Positions 1 to 11,798 of a DNA stretch of 64,000 nucleotides are shown here, piece after piece; position 1 is the first letter of the stretch; each line of letters opens with the position of its first letter. Below the pieces are notes generated by a model. It was not told the DNA's origin. It did not search any database and saw nothing but the letters and a program-made list of their open reading frames with translations. The position numbers were made by a program, and so were the translations under genes. This DNA is from Sarocladium kiliense (Eukaryota > Ascomycota > Sordariomycetes > Hypocreales > Sarocladiaceae). The stretch covers positions 124,001 through 188,000 of the forward strand of contig JAUZTG010000042.1 in NCBI GenBank assembly GCA_030734395.1. Reading direction: 5' to 3'.

Positions 1-3000
1 TCACCATATTTCTGTCCGTGTGGTTGGCAAACCCAAGCTCCGGGGATAGGTTTACCTCACCGCCGGCTTGAGCTGCAAGGTGAGCCTTGGCCACATCAAG
101 TCGGTGAGCGGTGTCATTTGTGAACTTCCGCAGGCAGTATAATGTCTTCTCAGACACTCCTTTCAGTCTCGCCGCTGGCTGCTGACCGAGTTCCCATTGG
201 TATTTGAGAATGGCGTAGATGACTTGGGCAGGGATGTTACGCGGCAGGCCTGACGCCGGCCTGTCGTTCCAGTACGGGATGATAGATTCCAGCGGAGCTT
301 CACTCCCAACAAGAGACTTAAGTGATTTCTCTGCAAGACCCATGCGCCCAGCCTTGCGGCAAAGGTTGGAGAACTTGATCCACATGTGCATGTTCTCGCT
401 TGCTGGTATGACCAGAGCACGCAAACGGAGCATTCGCTGCCAAACCTCGACATTGCGTTGGCAACCCTTCAGTCTTGTCTCCCAGGTTCGTCGCATGACA
501 GCCTGCTTCTTTTCGTTGGACTGCTTATAGACGACAAGTTCCTCAAGCTCGGCTAACATTTGCACCCGCACGACGACTTGGTAGGCGCGGTTGTAGGATT
601 CGCTGACCAAAGCGCTGAGCTCAGTGTCCAGCCCTTCGCGAGCCTGCTGGACACACGAGAGAGCCTCGCGATATTGATTGCGGTGCAGCGCCAAGATAGC
701 ACCAAAGAATGAGCGGTCGGGGGAGTTCCGTTTGAGAGATGACAGGTAGTTGTCCATTGCGTCCCATTTCTCAAGACCCCACGCTGCTGCTGTTGCGAGT
801 GGGGCGATCTTTCGTTGAACTTCAGGGGAGGAGTTCGCCCATGTATTGCCTGTGAGAGTTGCCAGGGCATCCCATTCGCAGAGGGCGTGCAGACAACGCA
901 TTTTTCCCATGACGATCTCGACTGGCACTGGTTGGTCCTCCGGAATTTCTTGTTCGCGCTTGTTGTAGGCCGCGAGGGCCTCCTCCCATCTCTCCAACTT
1001 CTCGAACCATGTCTCACGCAACTGGATCCCCTCCTTATAGAGCTGTGCCTTGCGCAAGATACCGATGGCGGCGTCAGACTGTTGAAGCTGATTGTTGATG
1101 ACGATAAGAGCTTCCACGGCGCCGCTACTCTGGTCTTGGAGAAATTCCAGTTCTTTGTAGTGCAGAGCCTTCGCATATGCGTGACAACGTGCAGCCTCTC
1201 GTCCTAAGACACGAATATCAATTGGCAGAGCCTTGTCGTCGTGCTCCATGAACTCCGCCAGATTGAGCAGGAGACCAAGCAAGTCTGGGGGCACGTTTTC
1301 CGACTTGATTGCACTCTCAATGTTATGAATGAGTTCGTCCTGGAACTGCTCATACAGGTCACTCCAGCAAGAAACGAAGGCAGAGTTGAAAAGATCCCGA
1401 GCCAGGGGTAGGTAGACACTGGCCAGACTTGCGCAAGCGCGAAGAGCATTGTTGGGCGACTCCGTCAGGAGAGTTGTGCTGAATCGGCGGAGCCACTCCT
1501 GCCAATCCTCTTTGGTGGACTTTCCCTTCGTGTCCCACGCAGCTTTGAGGTGGATAGCGTTCATCTCGAGCTTCTTTGGCGCCAGGTCGGCGAAAGGTGA
1601 CTCGTCAAGATCATCCGCAAAGCGCGGCCCAGAACTCAGGTCCTGAGGCAACACCTCGCCTTTCTGCAGCTTACTTACCAGGAGGTCATAGTTTTGGTGC
1701 TGAATCTGGTGTGATGACAGGACTTTATTGACAGTGCCCATGAAATGGATGTAGTCCTTGCCAAGCTGTTGGATAAGTGCACACAGTGTATCGAGCGCAG
1801 CTAAGCGTAGCGTTGCATCGCCAGAGTCGAGGATACGAGTGAGGGGGTGAATGATCTTGGATGCGAAGTCGTTGAGATTGACCTGGCGCGATATCCGTCC
1901 AATCGTGTCGATAGCCTGTTTCCTGAGGAAAGTTGGCTGGTTTTGTTTTTCGAATGTCCGAACGATGACAGGAATGATAAGGTGCATGTACTCCTCGGCA
2001 CTGGCACCAAACACCAGGAAAGCATGCAAAACCTTCTCTGAAGGAGTGCGTTTGGGCGTCAAATCCTTTTCGAGAACACCCAGCATAAGGGGAAGCAAAC
2101 CAGCCAGGTAGATCTTGAACTCGCCCTCCAACGACCTTGAAATGGCCTCGACCAATGAGAGGATTGTGGTTTGCAGGGAGGACGATACGTTCCAATATTC
2201 TCGGAGAGTATCAACGATCTCAGGGAGATAGTTTCTGATGTGTTGGCGGACAATGCTAACAAGCGTGGCGAGCTGGTTGAAGTATGACTCCAATCTGGTC
2301 GGCGACGACGAACGAATGACCTGTAGGAAAGCCGGCACGATCCTATCGAGGAACGAGACACATTCTAAGCCCAAAGTGCGGAAAATGTTCATGATCGCCT
2401 CAATGACAGAAGCGTGATGCTGAACCAGCGACTGGTCTCTCAGAATTTGAAGTAGGGAGTTGATGACAACGGTTGGAAAATATTCCTTATTGGAGGGTGT
2501 GAGACCCGTCATCATCAACGATATGTCGGTCATTTGGCTCGAATCAGCTCGTCTTTGCAACTCAGGTGTCTGTTCTTCGACTTGTTGGTGCTTATAAGGA
2601 TCAAGCGCACCAAGAATACCCATGAGTTTGATGGTCTCTTGGCGCAGGACTCCTCGCTGGCCTTCGGTGCGAATGATGCTCTGCAGAATCTCCAGAAGTT
2701 GAGGGTACTCTAGGTACGGTGCAATGACATAACCAGAATTGCTTGCCAATTGGCCGAGTGCATGCAAGGCCGCCTCACGCTTTGGAGTTGAGCTTTGGTC
2801 CTGTAAAGCGTCGATGATGATCGGCATAAGGCGGTCTTTGTATGGGAGCATATCTTCTCCTCCAACAGTCGCAAGCTCACCAATCGCCTTAAGTATGGTA
2901 GCAGCGACCGAGGGCGTTGGATCCCGAGCCTTGGGGAGTAGGACGGAGATCATCGGTTCGACGTATGGCTTGATCAGTGTCTGCGCGTTCTGGACAAGCA

Positions 3001-5044
3001 AACTGAGCAATTTGGCGCTTTCCTCCTTGTTTCGTGCCACGTCTGAAAACTCGAGTTCCGTGAGCATCTGAATTAACGTCTTCCGGAGGGAAGGAATGAC
3101 ATAGGCAGGGTTGTACCGTGCAAGCCGTCCGATGATCGAAATAGAAACTTCCCGGATAGCAAAGATCTCATCGTTGAGTGCAAAGAACAAGATGCGAATG
3201 TTCTCGGCCTTTGCCAGGTGGCGATCGAATCTCTCATCTAACGCGGCCAGAACAGTCTGGCGAATGTTGGCTTCAGGGTCTGAGACACCAACCGTGAGGA
3301 GTTTCTCAATGACATCGCCAACGACTTGAAGAGCGTGATAACTTTCCTGATTGACAATCGGGTCCCGCACATACAACTGGCAGCATGTGAGAGCTGCCGC
3401 CTCCCGAATTTCGGGATCTTCATCCTCGACGTACTTGATCGCCACATCGCGGACGAATTCATTGAGCACATGACCAGAGAAGTCAAAGCTTCCCAATGTG
3501 TTGAGTGCCAGTTTGACCTCAGCTTTCCGGTGCTCGTATGCCTGCGGATCTTTGGCATCCTTGGCAATGATGGGGACTGATTGTAAAGTGTTCGGCTGAG
3601 GTGCTCCAAGCGGCTTGAACGGTTCGCCACATAGGACAACGCTCAACATATCGAGCAACCTCTCCTGGATAGTCGGCTTGACTGGAGGAATGTAGAAGGC
3701 CATATCGACTAGAGCCTGTGTGAGCTTGGGCGTCAGATCACAAGCAAAGATGGGGTCTAGCAGGGCCTCCATGTATTTGCTTAGAGTCTGACCAACAGCC
3801 ACAGCCAAGCGGCTGATACAGTCAAAGACTGGATCCACGGACCCTCGTTTTCGGGACTGAACGCTGAGACCTTCTCGCACGTAGATCAACACACCATCCA
3901 GGTACGGTGCAATAGCGCTCTTGACCGAGTTGGCAATGTTGCCAATCGCAAGAAAAGCGTCATTACGCTCCTTGTCCTTCTTGAGCATGCCGGACAGGTA
4001 CACCATGAACTTGTGCAGCCACGAGTGCGCAAAATCATTCGGAGCGTAACTAGCCAAGTCCGGAATGAGAAGTACCACTGTCTTACGCACGGTAGGGTCT
4101 CGATGGTCTTTGTGCTTGAAGACGATATCGCACGCTTGCTGATAATGATCTTGCATGAACATACCACCCTGTTCGAGCAGCTCCTTCAGAACCAGTAGGG
4201 AAGCATGCACGGATTCGATGGTGTTCATCCGGAGGCCTTGTTTCGCTTCATTGTAAATCTTCCCCATCCATTGCTGCTTCATATCCTGGTCTCTCTCGCG
4301 GATGATGCGGAAACAGGCGCTAACGGCCTCGGCAGAGGTGGCGCGGATGAGCTGACGATTGTCTCTGAGACCGACCCAGATCCATTCGAACATTGTCGGG
4401 ATGTACTGGTACATGAGAGTCGGAGCATTGCGGGCAAGCTCTCTAAGCACGAGCACAGCACTGTACCTCCGTTCTTCCACCCGGTCATTCTGAAGCCATT
4501 CAAGCGCCGTGTTGACCTCGGAATCCACAAGCTCAGAGATCATTGAACCGCCAGGCCGACAAAGCTTACCCAGTGCAATGGCGGCTGGTTGCATGGGGTT
4601 GATGTCCTTGCCTCGCAGAATGGTTTTCAAGTTCTGGGTGAATCGTGTGTATTTGACTGCAACATCGACACCATCGAAATCGACCAAGGCATCAAGAGCG
4701 TATATGCCACCCAGTCGTTCGGCCGTGTCACTGCCGTGGGCAATGAGCTGTGTAATCTTATTATTCACGGCATTATAGAACGCCAGGAATTGCTCTGGGC
4801 TCAAGTCTTCTCGACAGTCAGTGATGCACTCAAGCAGCAGCAAAAGGGCTAGATCCTACCTCGGTGAGCGACCACGACCAGCTCGCGTAGCGAGACCGCC
4901 GCTCGCATTCGGACTTCATCGCTCGTTCTTGAAACCTCGTCAGTGACAGATCATCTTAGCCCTCTGGAGATCGACGTACCGTGATCGCAACCCACGGGCA
5001 ATAACTTCAAGCCGCTCGAGGGCAACCTGCTGTTGTGTTGCCAT
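1..5044 (-). CDS. tor: Tor serine/threonine kinase, 5' part (cut by window start)
   Basis: Target-of-rapamycin kinase, the scaffold and catalytic subunit of TORC1/TORC2 that couples nutrients to growth. Exons: 4980..5044, 4860..4927, then 4806 down through position 1. The two small introns (52 and 53 nt) have GTACGT and GTAGGA donors. About 1,645 of roughly 2,400 residues are visible. After the start MATQQQVALERLE comes a long helical HEAT-repeat array, then from about residue 1245 a FAT domain, with the hallmark MHMWIKFSNLCRKAGRMGLA near positions 330-390. The FRB, kinase and FATC parts lie outside the window. I found no frame break in the long third exon. The start is chosen because it fits the usual Tor N-terminus and splices in frame to the conserved TSDEVRMRAA segment. 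The gene diverges from rtf2. Identification is from family knowledge and is firm. Confidence 0.95.
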
Positions 5045-5660
5045 CTTCCCCCGCAGGCGCTTGCCAGAACCGCAAGTCTCAGTCCAGCATACACTCTATC
5101 GGTCTCTTCCGTTCGTCTCGAAACATGGACGGTAGTCGAATCTTGGCTTCGAGGTTTCACTGTAGCTCTTGAGGTCGTCGGGTCGAGGACTGCTTTGGGT
5201 TCCGTCGGTCGGAGTGCGCTAAAGCGTGGCGTGGAAAAGAGGGTCGTATGAAGCTTCACAATGATTATTTGAAGCTCAAGTGCCCATTGCGCTCAAAGCG
5301 AAGCGCGAAGTTTGGGGGTGTTGTTGAAGCTGATGGACGATCGGTTCGAGGGGGATGGTTGTGCAGCTTGGTGGTCCTGCAGGCGTGGGTGCGGGATCGC
5401 GTCGGACAGTGCAAAGGGTTCTACGCACTGTACTCCGGGCGAGAAGTGCAGAGGATCACAGTGCGGCTCGCCCTGGTCTGCAACGGTCAGCGGAGCTCCG
5501 TCTCCTCCAACTGGCCTATCGATAGCCATGGGGACCCACTATCCTGAAGTTAGGAATCACTTCGGCTTCCGTCGCTGTAGCGGATGCGCAGCCTGCCACT
5601 CACAATTTCATCAATCAGCACCTGACCTACGTATCCGACGACCAGTACTACGATTTCAAC
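5045..5660. promoter_or_regulatory. Divergent promoter region between tor and rtf2
   Basis: This 616-bp gap separates two genes transcribed away from each other, so both promoters must lie here. No convincing TATA box is visible. Short ORFs on both strands show no family resemblance and I treat them as chance. Confidence 0.5.
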
Positions 5661-6458
5661 ATGGGTAACGACGGCGGTTCGATTCCAAAACGCCGCGAGC
5701 TGGTCAAAAATGCCGCTCGGGCGCCGACTGTTTCCGAGCTCAAGGCAACGGTCCTCGAGTCGCAAGGCCACGCGTGGGCGCATTGCGCACTGAGTGGAGA
5801 TCGCCTCGATCCCGATGCTCTCGTTTCCGACTGGAAAGGCAGACTTTATAACTATGAGTCAGTGCTCAAGGGTCTCATGCCCATGGACGGCCCTGCACCC
5901 GATGTTGCTCCAGCATCAATGGGTATCAAGTCATTGCGAGATATTGTCAGACTGAAGGTGTCGAAAGAAGGCAAGAAATGGGTCTGCCCTCTGTCAATGA
6001 AGGAACTTGGTCCAGCCACCAAGTCCGTGTATCTTGTGCCTTGCGGCCACGTCTTTGCGGAAGTTGCGATCAAGGAGGTGCAAGAAGAAACTTGCCCAGA
6101 ATGCAATGAACCGTTCACCACCGAGAACATCATTACTATTCTCCCTACCACCGAGAAAGATATCCAACGGCTGGAACAGCGGATGGACACTCTCCGATCC
6201 AAAGGCCTTACTCACAGTCTAAAGAAGGACAAGGCAGAGAAGAAGAAGAAGCGAAAGGGTGATGACCTTGAACCGAATACTAAGGATGATCATAAGAATG
6301 GCGGCATCTCAAAGGACGAAAAGAAGAAGCAGAAGCTGTCAGATTCTCGGGTCTCGGGCATCAACAACGAATTTGCGGCATCGTTGACTGCCAAGGTTTT
6401 AGCAGAACAAGACGAACGCAACAAGAGACGGAAATTACAAGCTGAGGCAGCTCGTTGA
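5661..6458 (+). CDS. rtf2: Rtf2 family protein (replication termination factor 2)
   Basis: Single-exon, 265-residue Rtf2 family protein. In fission yeast Rtf2 acts at stalled replication forks and barriers, and family members also bind spliceosomal factors. The N-terminus MGNDGGSIPKRRELVK is the family signature. A first cysteine-containing segment (C42, HCALSGDRL) is followed by a degenerate RING-like zinc fold: C109, the CGH at 128-130, then C145 and C148 (CPEC). The C-terminal 80 residues are lysine-rich and low-complexity (KKKKRKG), probably a nuclear localisation and disordered tail. Length is typical. The start is the first ATG and gives the conserved N-terminus. The gene is divergent from tor. 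Confidence 0.93.
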   Translation: MGNDGGSIPKRRELVKNAARAPTVSELKATVLESQGHAWAHCALSGDRLDPDALVSDWKGRLYNYESVLKGLMPMDGPAPDVAPASMGIKSLRDIVRLKVSKEGKKWVCPLSMKELGPATKSVYLVPCGHVFAEVAIKEVQEETCPECNEPFTTENIITILPTTEKDIQRLEQRMDTLRSKGLTHSLKKDKAEKKKKRKGDDLEPNTKDDHKNGGISKDEKKKQKLSDSRVSGINNEFAASLTAKVLAEQDERNKRRKLQAEAAR

Positions 6459-7202
6459 AGAATCAGGGATTATTCGGAACAAGCCCTTCAACTTACGCAC
6501 CTGAAGTTGGAAGAACATTTCAAGCAGTCGACAACAGCCTTGGCTATCGATCCAAGGAGTGAGCATATCACTCATCAGGCTACACAGGAAACCATATGAT
6601 GCACCGAGACCGTCGCTTTACACATGTCAAAGCTCATCCTTCGACCGGGATAACGAAATCTTCAGAGGTGCCGGCTTCCAAGACAGACGACGGCTCCGCA
6701 ATGTGACCCAGTGCCCTCCTTGTGACTGAGGGATATCAAGGCAACACAAGGATCGAAAGCATCTCACCAGATTGGAAGGTGTATCGCAAGCCACTCAACA
6801 TTGGTAATTATTTCCATCTCACGGTTGAGACATTGGTTGCTGCTGTGGCCAAGGCACGGTAAAGCATAGGTACTACCTTCCAGTCCCGTATGTTAGATAA
6901 GGTACCCTAGAGAGCCTGGCGTAATGACAACCCGAAGACACTTTTGACTTTTACTCATGTCAAATGCAATACAAAAGACACACATAGTAAAAATGAAAGA
7001 TCAAACGAAAAAGAAAAATCCTCATGACGTGCTACGTTGCTTCTGACTTGCCAGTATTAGCTAAGGGAGGTAAGGCAGCTTCCAGGCTGATGACAGCCCA
7101 AGGTGGATGGACGATGGGGCTTGAGCTCACCTTACAGACTCGTCTTGTATCGCAACACAAACCACCTTGTCTGAGATAAGGTAGCTTACGCCCGACTCAA
7201 GC
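6459..7202. other. Intergenic: rtf2 3' region and terpene synthase promoter
   Basis: No ORF with family resemblance was found in these 744 bp. An A-rich stretch around 6960-7020 may mark the rtf2 3' UTR or the upstream region of the terpene synthase gene. Confidence 0.4.
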
Positions 7203-8349
7203 ATGGGTGACATAACGCCAGCGGCTCTCAGTCATGACGAGATTATATCTCGCCTCTGCGGCGAGACTCTGCACATACCAGACTTGACACTGGTCTTCGC
7301 ACATTGGCCGTCAGCCTCAACGAACCCTCACTACCAAGCCCTCCGCAACACCGTTGAGAAAGCCATTACCAGCATCTCTAGCACGCGACCCGCTTCTCAA
7401 CGCCGTCAGAACGATGACCTTGCCCTGCTCACTAGTCTCTGGTATCCGGCCGCAGCACCCGACAAGCTCGAAACCCTTGCCCTCTACACTGTGTGGCTCG
7501 TGTGCTGGGATGATGAGGTAGATGCCAACGAAGGGGACCTGGCCGGTGATTTCGCTAAGGCTGAGGCATGGAGGAACGAGACCGTTCAGGTCTTGAAAAC
7601 GGCATTGGGTCTCTCTAAAGATGCAGCCGTTTTCGGTGTCCAAGACCAACTTCACAACATCATATCAACAGTGGGCAAAGAACTGCAGGAAAGCTATACG
7701 GTGGATCAAGGACAACATGTCTTTCACAAGATCGCCCTCTTCGTCCGCAGCTGCGCCACAGAACAGAGACTTCGGCTGGAGAAAATCGTGCCCGATTACG
7801 ATTCCTACATGTCAATGCGTGTGGAGACTGTCGGTGGTGATACGTTATGCTCTCTCATCGAGTTCAGTCACGGCGAGCAAGCCTTGTCACATCTTGGCAA
7901 CTCCCTTGCTCGCCAGGAACTTGACAAGCAGGTCAGCATACTTCTGAGTCTGCTGAATGATCTGTTGTCGTTGAAGAAGGAGCTCCGGACTGAGTGTGTG
8001 ATCAACGCTGTGACGGCATTGTTGACGGAGGAGAAAGACCTCGAAAGCGTTGTCGCAGAGGTCGTGGTCAAGATGAAAGACGCGGTAGGCGTATTTGATC
8101 GAACAGCCGAGGGTCTCGAGAGCAGCTTGGAGTCAGATAGCGCACGACAAGCTGCAAGAAGATACGTCGATGGATGTCGATCTATTGTGACGGGAACACT
8201 CGAATTTACGTGGGTATCCTATTCTAACTTGATCCTTCCCAACCCGGGAGATTTTGACATTTTGCTGACATAGAATTAGCCTCAAGTCTCCTCGGTATAA
8301 ACTTGCGAGCCTGCTTGCTGAGGATGGTTCGCTAAAGGTTGTTCTTTGA
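7203..8349 (+). CDS. Class I terpene synthase (sesquiterpene-type cyclase)
   Basis: Predicted to cyclise a linear prenyl diphosphate, most likely farnesyl diphosphate. Exons 7203..8209 and 8280..8349 give 358 residues; the 70-nt intron has GTGGGT and AATTAG ends and a CTAAC element. All class I motifs are seen: the metal-binding DDEVD at 103-107, the pyrophosphate-sensor Arg206 (MRVETVG) exactly 46 residues before the NSE triad, N252/S256/E260 (NDLLSLKKE), and the terminal Arg-Tyr pair R341-Y342 (LKSPRYK). That last motif appears only after splicing; the unspliced frame ends in nonsense at 8273. The length fits fungal and bacterial-type single-domain cyclases. No P450 or prenyl synthase lies nearby, so the product is unknown. 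Its stop is 42 bp from the stop of the convergent deacetylase. Confidence 0.9.
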
Positions 8350-8391
8350 GAGAACTTCCCGAACAGGACTGTCCCATGTTGAAGAACAGGC

Positions 8392-9195
8392 TTAATGACT
8401 CGGTGCTGTCGTAGAGGCAAGCAGGTCTGTGATAGTCACAATCTTATAACCTCTTTTCCGAAGCTCTGGAAGCACAACTCGCAACATGGGCAATGTCCAG
8501 CTCCTTCTATCGTGACAGATGATGATAGCGCCCGGATGTGCCATGCTCAGAATATGCCGTGCATTGATCGAAGGGTACGGAATCTGAGGATCGTGCGGAT
8601 AGACGCTGCCGAGGGTAATGCGAAAGCCCCATTCACTGAGAAGTCTACGCATCCGGCCGTCGAAGAAGCCCGAGCCTGGACGAAAGTAGTTGTTTGCCAA
8701 CTTCTTTCCCTCTGCCTCGTATGCAGCTGTAATCAACCCCTGCACCTCATAAACCTGACTCTTCAACTCCTCGCTGCTCAAGTCTTTGGATGGCTCGTCA
8801 TGCATGGCATGATTACCCAGCTCATGTCCAGCTTTGACTGCTCGCCGCAAGATCTTCTCTCGCCCAGCAACCTGTCCCCCTATCACAAAGAATGTGGCAT
8901 GCGCATCGTTCTGATCCAACACCTCCATGATTTCATCTGTATAACTGGACGGCGCATCGTCGATCGAGAGGGCAATGATCTTCTCTGATGTCGGCACTTC
9001 GAAGAGGACGTCAGGGTACCTGTGACGAAGGTACTGGATGATGTAAGCCGGCGGTTTGTAGACGCACCAGACTGCATACAGTGGGAGCAAAAGGAGCAAG
9101 AGAAGGGCGGCGAGGCAAATGAGAGTAGCCATGCGATTGCGCCGGACGCGACGCCGCAACTTGGCTGGGAAGCGGAAGAGGTTGAGTCTGGGCAT
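8392..9195 (-). CDS. Membrane-anchored NodB-type polysaccharide deacetylase
   Basis: Single-exon, 267-residue carbohydrate esterase family 4 (NodB homology) protein, which removes acetyl groups from chitin-like polymers. A basic N-terminus and one strongly hydrophobic segment (about 22-45, with a run of leucines) suggest a type II membrane anchor. NodB motifs follow in order: SIDDAPS with metal Asp at 78-79, HELGNH with metal-binding H123 and H128, RPGSGFFD at 171-178, and the late IIICHDR at 223-229. No chitin-binding module is present. The substrate is inferred from the family; chitin or another N-acetylglucosamine polymer in the wall is most likely. It converges with the terpene synthase gene. 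Confidence 0.88.
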   Translation of the reverse strand: MPRLNLFRFPAKLRRRVRRNRMATLICLAALLLLLLLPLYAVWCVYKPPAYIIQYLRHRYPDVLFEVPTSEKIIALSIDDAPSSYTDEIMEVLDQNDAHATFFVIGGQVAGREKILRRAVKAGHELGNHAMHDEPSKDLSSEELKSQVYEVQGLITAAYEAEGKKLANNYFRPGSGFFDGRMRRLLSEWGFRITLGSVYPHDPQIPYPSINARHILSMAHPGAIIICHDRRSWTLPMLRVVLPELRKRGYKIVTITDLLASTTAPSH

Positions 9196-10725
9196 TCGGG
9201 CACGGTAAGACGGCTGCCGCCGTGGCTAGCCTCAACGAGAGACCATGGAAAGAGCTGCCAGATACTCCGTACGCGTGACTGCAATTACGTCGTTTCTGCT
9301 CGGGCAGCTTCTTGATGCGTGCTGGGACAAGGCTGGGCAGCAAGTGAGCCTGGTCGTGAGGTGGCCGTTGCAGGTCTTGCCACGATGATAGTTGCATCTT
9401 CAGGGGTTTGAGCGTAAAGCTACCAATGTGCTTTTAGGGACTTGGAGTACGTAGCTTGGCTGGGAATGTTGCCATTGGTCCGAATCCGCGGATGGGAGCA
9501 GCCAGAGTGGAGCCATCGCGGCTGCGGTAATTTCCTCCACTCAGAGCGGTTTCCTGCCCAGCGCGGCTGAGGCTGTGCTGTTTATAGAATGTGCAGCGCC
9601 ACGTTTCGGCCGTCGGTTTTCCTCTGCACATACACACTGATCAGGACGGGAAGCCCATTCTCCGTTCTGTGAGGCAGACTGGCCGACCAGGACGGTCAAG
9701 CTGTTGGGAGTTGGTGTTGTTGATTGTAATCATGTGACGTGCGGTGTAGAGATCGCACCTTGAAGTCAAACGGGCCAGCTACGTTCGGCAACGGGAATGG
9801 ATTTGGTAACTATAGCAAGACCAACATGTCGAGCAGATGTAATAAACAATTGCATATCATATATTATCAACGAAGCTACAGCCTGGGAGGTTGATCAAAT
9901 GAGCGACGCCCCCAGCAATGTCGTCCTTGCTCCGTCCATGATAAGCCTGAACAAATCTGCAACGTCGGCCCCAACAGAAACAAATCACATGAGACCTCCA
10001 AATGGATTCCCTCATCATGCTGGTCAATAATGCGGCTCTAATCGTAGGGCTGAGGTCCAAAGACCCAAGATACTGGAGATTCGCTGTATCTGTGGGGGCG
10101 ATTGCAACGCTCAAGCGGCCTCCTCTGGTATGATCATGCCAAAGTCAATGCATGTGCGAGCATGAGCCTCCGACCCCCAAATCCTTCGATCGTCTGCAAG
10201 GATATCAGTGCAGTCATTTCTCATCATTCATCCCAATCGAGATAACGGTGCTCTGCATACAGTGACTTTGGTGGTAAGATGACAGGGGTCCTGCGCCTAA
10301 GCCACTCTGAAGCCCTGTACCCTTGACGCACCTAGGCGGAGTTCGCGTTTAGCAAACGAATCGCAGCGTCCATCTTCAACGGCCACTCCGGAGCCCCAGC
10401 CACGGTGTTCGGCCTTTGGCCCTAGTAACGTCTCCGACTCGGGTGCAACAGCGCCAGGGTCACCGCCCGTACGTCAGTGCTCCAGAGGGAGCCGGGGCAT
10501 GCATTGAGATATCCATATATATTATATCACCAGCCTCGCGAGGGGTTGACATTCGCTTATTCCTAGATCAACCACATGAACAGACCTGCGATCCTTCCAC
10601 TGCTCCCATCGGAAGGAATCGTGCCGCCAGGCAGCAACATCTCCCACACGTATCTGACTCGCCCACTTCACCGAAGTACGTAAGAGTCATCCTCGCAACC
10701 TCAACGACATTCTCACGAAATCGCT
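9196..10725. other. Intergenic, 1.5 kb, no recognisable gene
   Basis: Contains the upstream region of the deacetylase gene and that of the orphan ORF at 10726. Only short ORFs without family resemblance are present. A TATA-like run is listed separately. Confidence 0.4.
10513..10530 (+). promoter_or_regulatory. TATA-like A/T run upstream of the orphan ORF
   Basis: An 18-bp run of alternating T and A stands out in otherwise G+C-balanced sequence about 200 bp before the ATG at 10726. A promoter role is inference only. Confidence 0.25.
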
Positions 10726-11484
10726 ATGGATAGGCGTCACATTGCATCGAAGAACACCAGCAGCGAGAGCCTCAACATCCACAGCACAGGAGCTGGTGTC
10801 AGGAAAAGCAATAGTCGCAGCAGAAGAAGGGCATCTCCTCACTGGAGCGAGGAAGCGGTGCGCGGGAGCTGCACTCCCGGCATCCCAATACCAGCGAATA
10901 CCACTACCCTCACACAAGAGAGCTTCAATGCTTGGATGGAAGCCCAACGCACATACGAGACTCCTCTGACGAACGCTCTTCCACATACACCCGACGAGCC
11001 AGCAGCGATAGACGAATGGTTGGGCATCGTTCCAGGCGAGGACGACTCGGCCGGCGTGGCCTCGAACTCAAGGCCATGGTCCAGCTATCCTGTGTCGACG
11101 GACATATCGCCCATCACAGCGCCAGACTACACGTATAGTCCATCTCCCGCCGCCTTCACTGGGATGCCTGCCCTGATGCCGCCTGCTTCAGGCTACTCAC
11201 CACTTTTGTTTCCGTCGACGAACGCCAGCGTGACCAGTTTCCTCCCCACCGCTGGTTTCAACGATTTTGCTTTCTCAAATCCGAATCCCACCTTCCAGCA
11301 TGATCTCCTTGGGGTGGGATCATTCGTCACACAACCACCGAACGCAGGGGCTGAGCAGAGATCAACGTACGGCGTGGCCCATCCTTTGCTTGCGCAAGAG
11401 CTGTCAAAAGCTGACGCGATTTCCCATAGGAGGCCCCTACGATATAAGCCACTTTCAACTTGGTTCCACCTATGGATGATATGA
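10726..11484 (+). CDS. Hypothetical Ser/Pro-rich protein (orphan)
   Basis: The 252-codon open frame starts MDRRHIASKNTSSES. I do not recognise its family. The N-terminus is basic (KSNSRSRRRAS) and could be a nuclear signal. The middle is rich in Ser, Pro, Thr and Tyr with little predicted fold, as in many fungal regulatory or surface proteins. The 3' end is uncertain: a good acceptor (CCCATAG at 11423-11429, after CTGAC) would switch to a frame ending GPYDISHFQLGSTYG, which looks more protein-like than the unspliced tail STWFHLWMI. I could not fix a matching donor. The open frame is long for chance, but the gene is unproven. Confidence 0.45.
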   Translation: MDRRHIASKNTSSESLNIHSTGAGVRKSNSRSRRRASPHWSEEAVRGSCTPGIPIPANTTTLTQESFNAWMEAQRTYETPLTNALPHTPDEPAAIDEWLGIVPGEDDSAGVASNSRPWSSYPVSTDISPITAPDYTYSPSPAAFTGMPALMPPASGYSPLLFPSTNASVTSFLPTAGFNDFAFSNPNPTFQHDLLGVGSFVTQPPNAGAEQRSTYGVAHPLLAQELSKADAISHRRPLRYKPLSTWFHLWMI

Positions 11485-11798
11485 TCTGGCAACACTGGTT
11501 CAGTACACGGAGTGGAATCTTCTCGGAATTGGCTGTCTAAAAATATACCCAGGCGTTTGGTGAGGCTGAGTTTCCTGTTCTTGTAGACCTTCTTTGACTT
11601 TAGACTTCTTAAAGTGGTCAACTCGGCTGGCGTTCTTTTGCTATTGCATCTTCTCTTCTCTATTCCGGCTTTATGTATATATTCGCGCGTGGCATTCGCC
11701 CTCTCAATTTTGTCAAACCTTCTTTCGCCGTTACCTCTATTCTCGACCATCTCTTCATGTCCTTTGCTCCGTGACTATCTGCGCCGATGGCTAACCTC
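11485..11798. other. Intergenic, convergent 3' region
   Basis: These 314 bp lie between the end of the orphan ORF and the stop of the PLP enzyme gene. Pyrimidine-rich stretches are visible; there is no gene. Confidence 0.4.

Noticed and set aside
553..1176. 207-codon minus-strand frame
   Set aside because: Out-of-frame reading of the tor gene; the true tor frame is open throughout.
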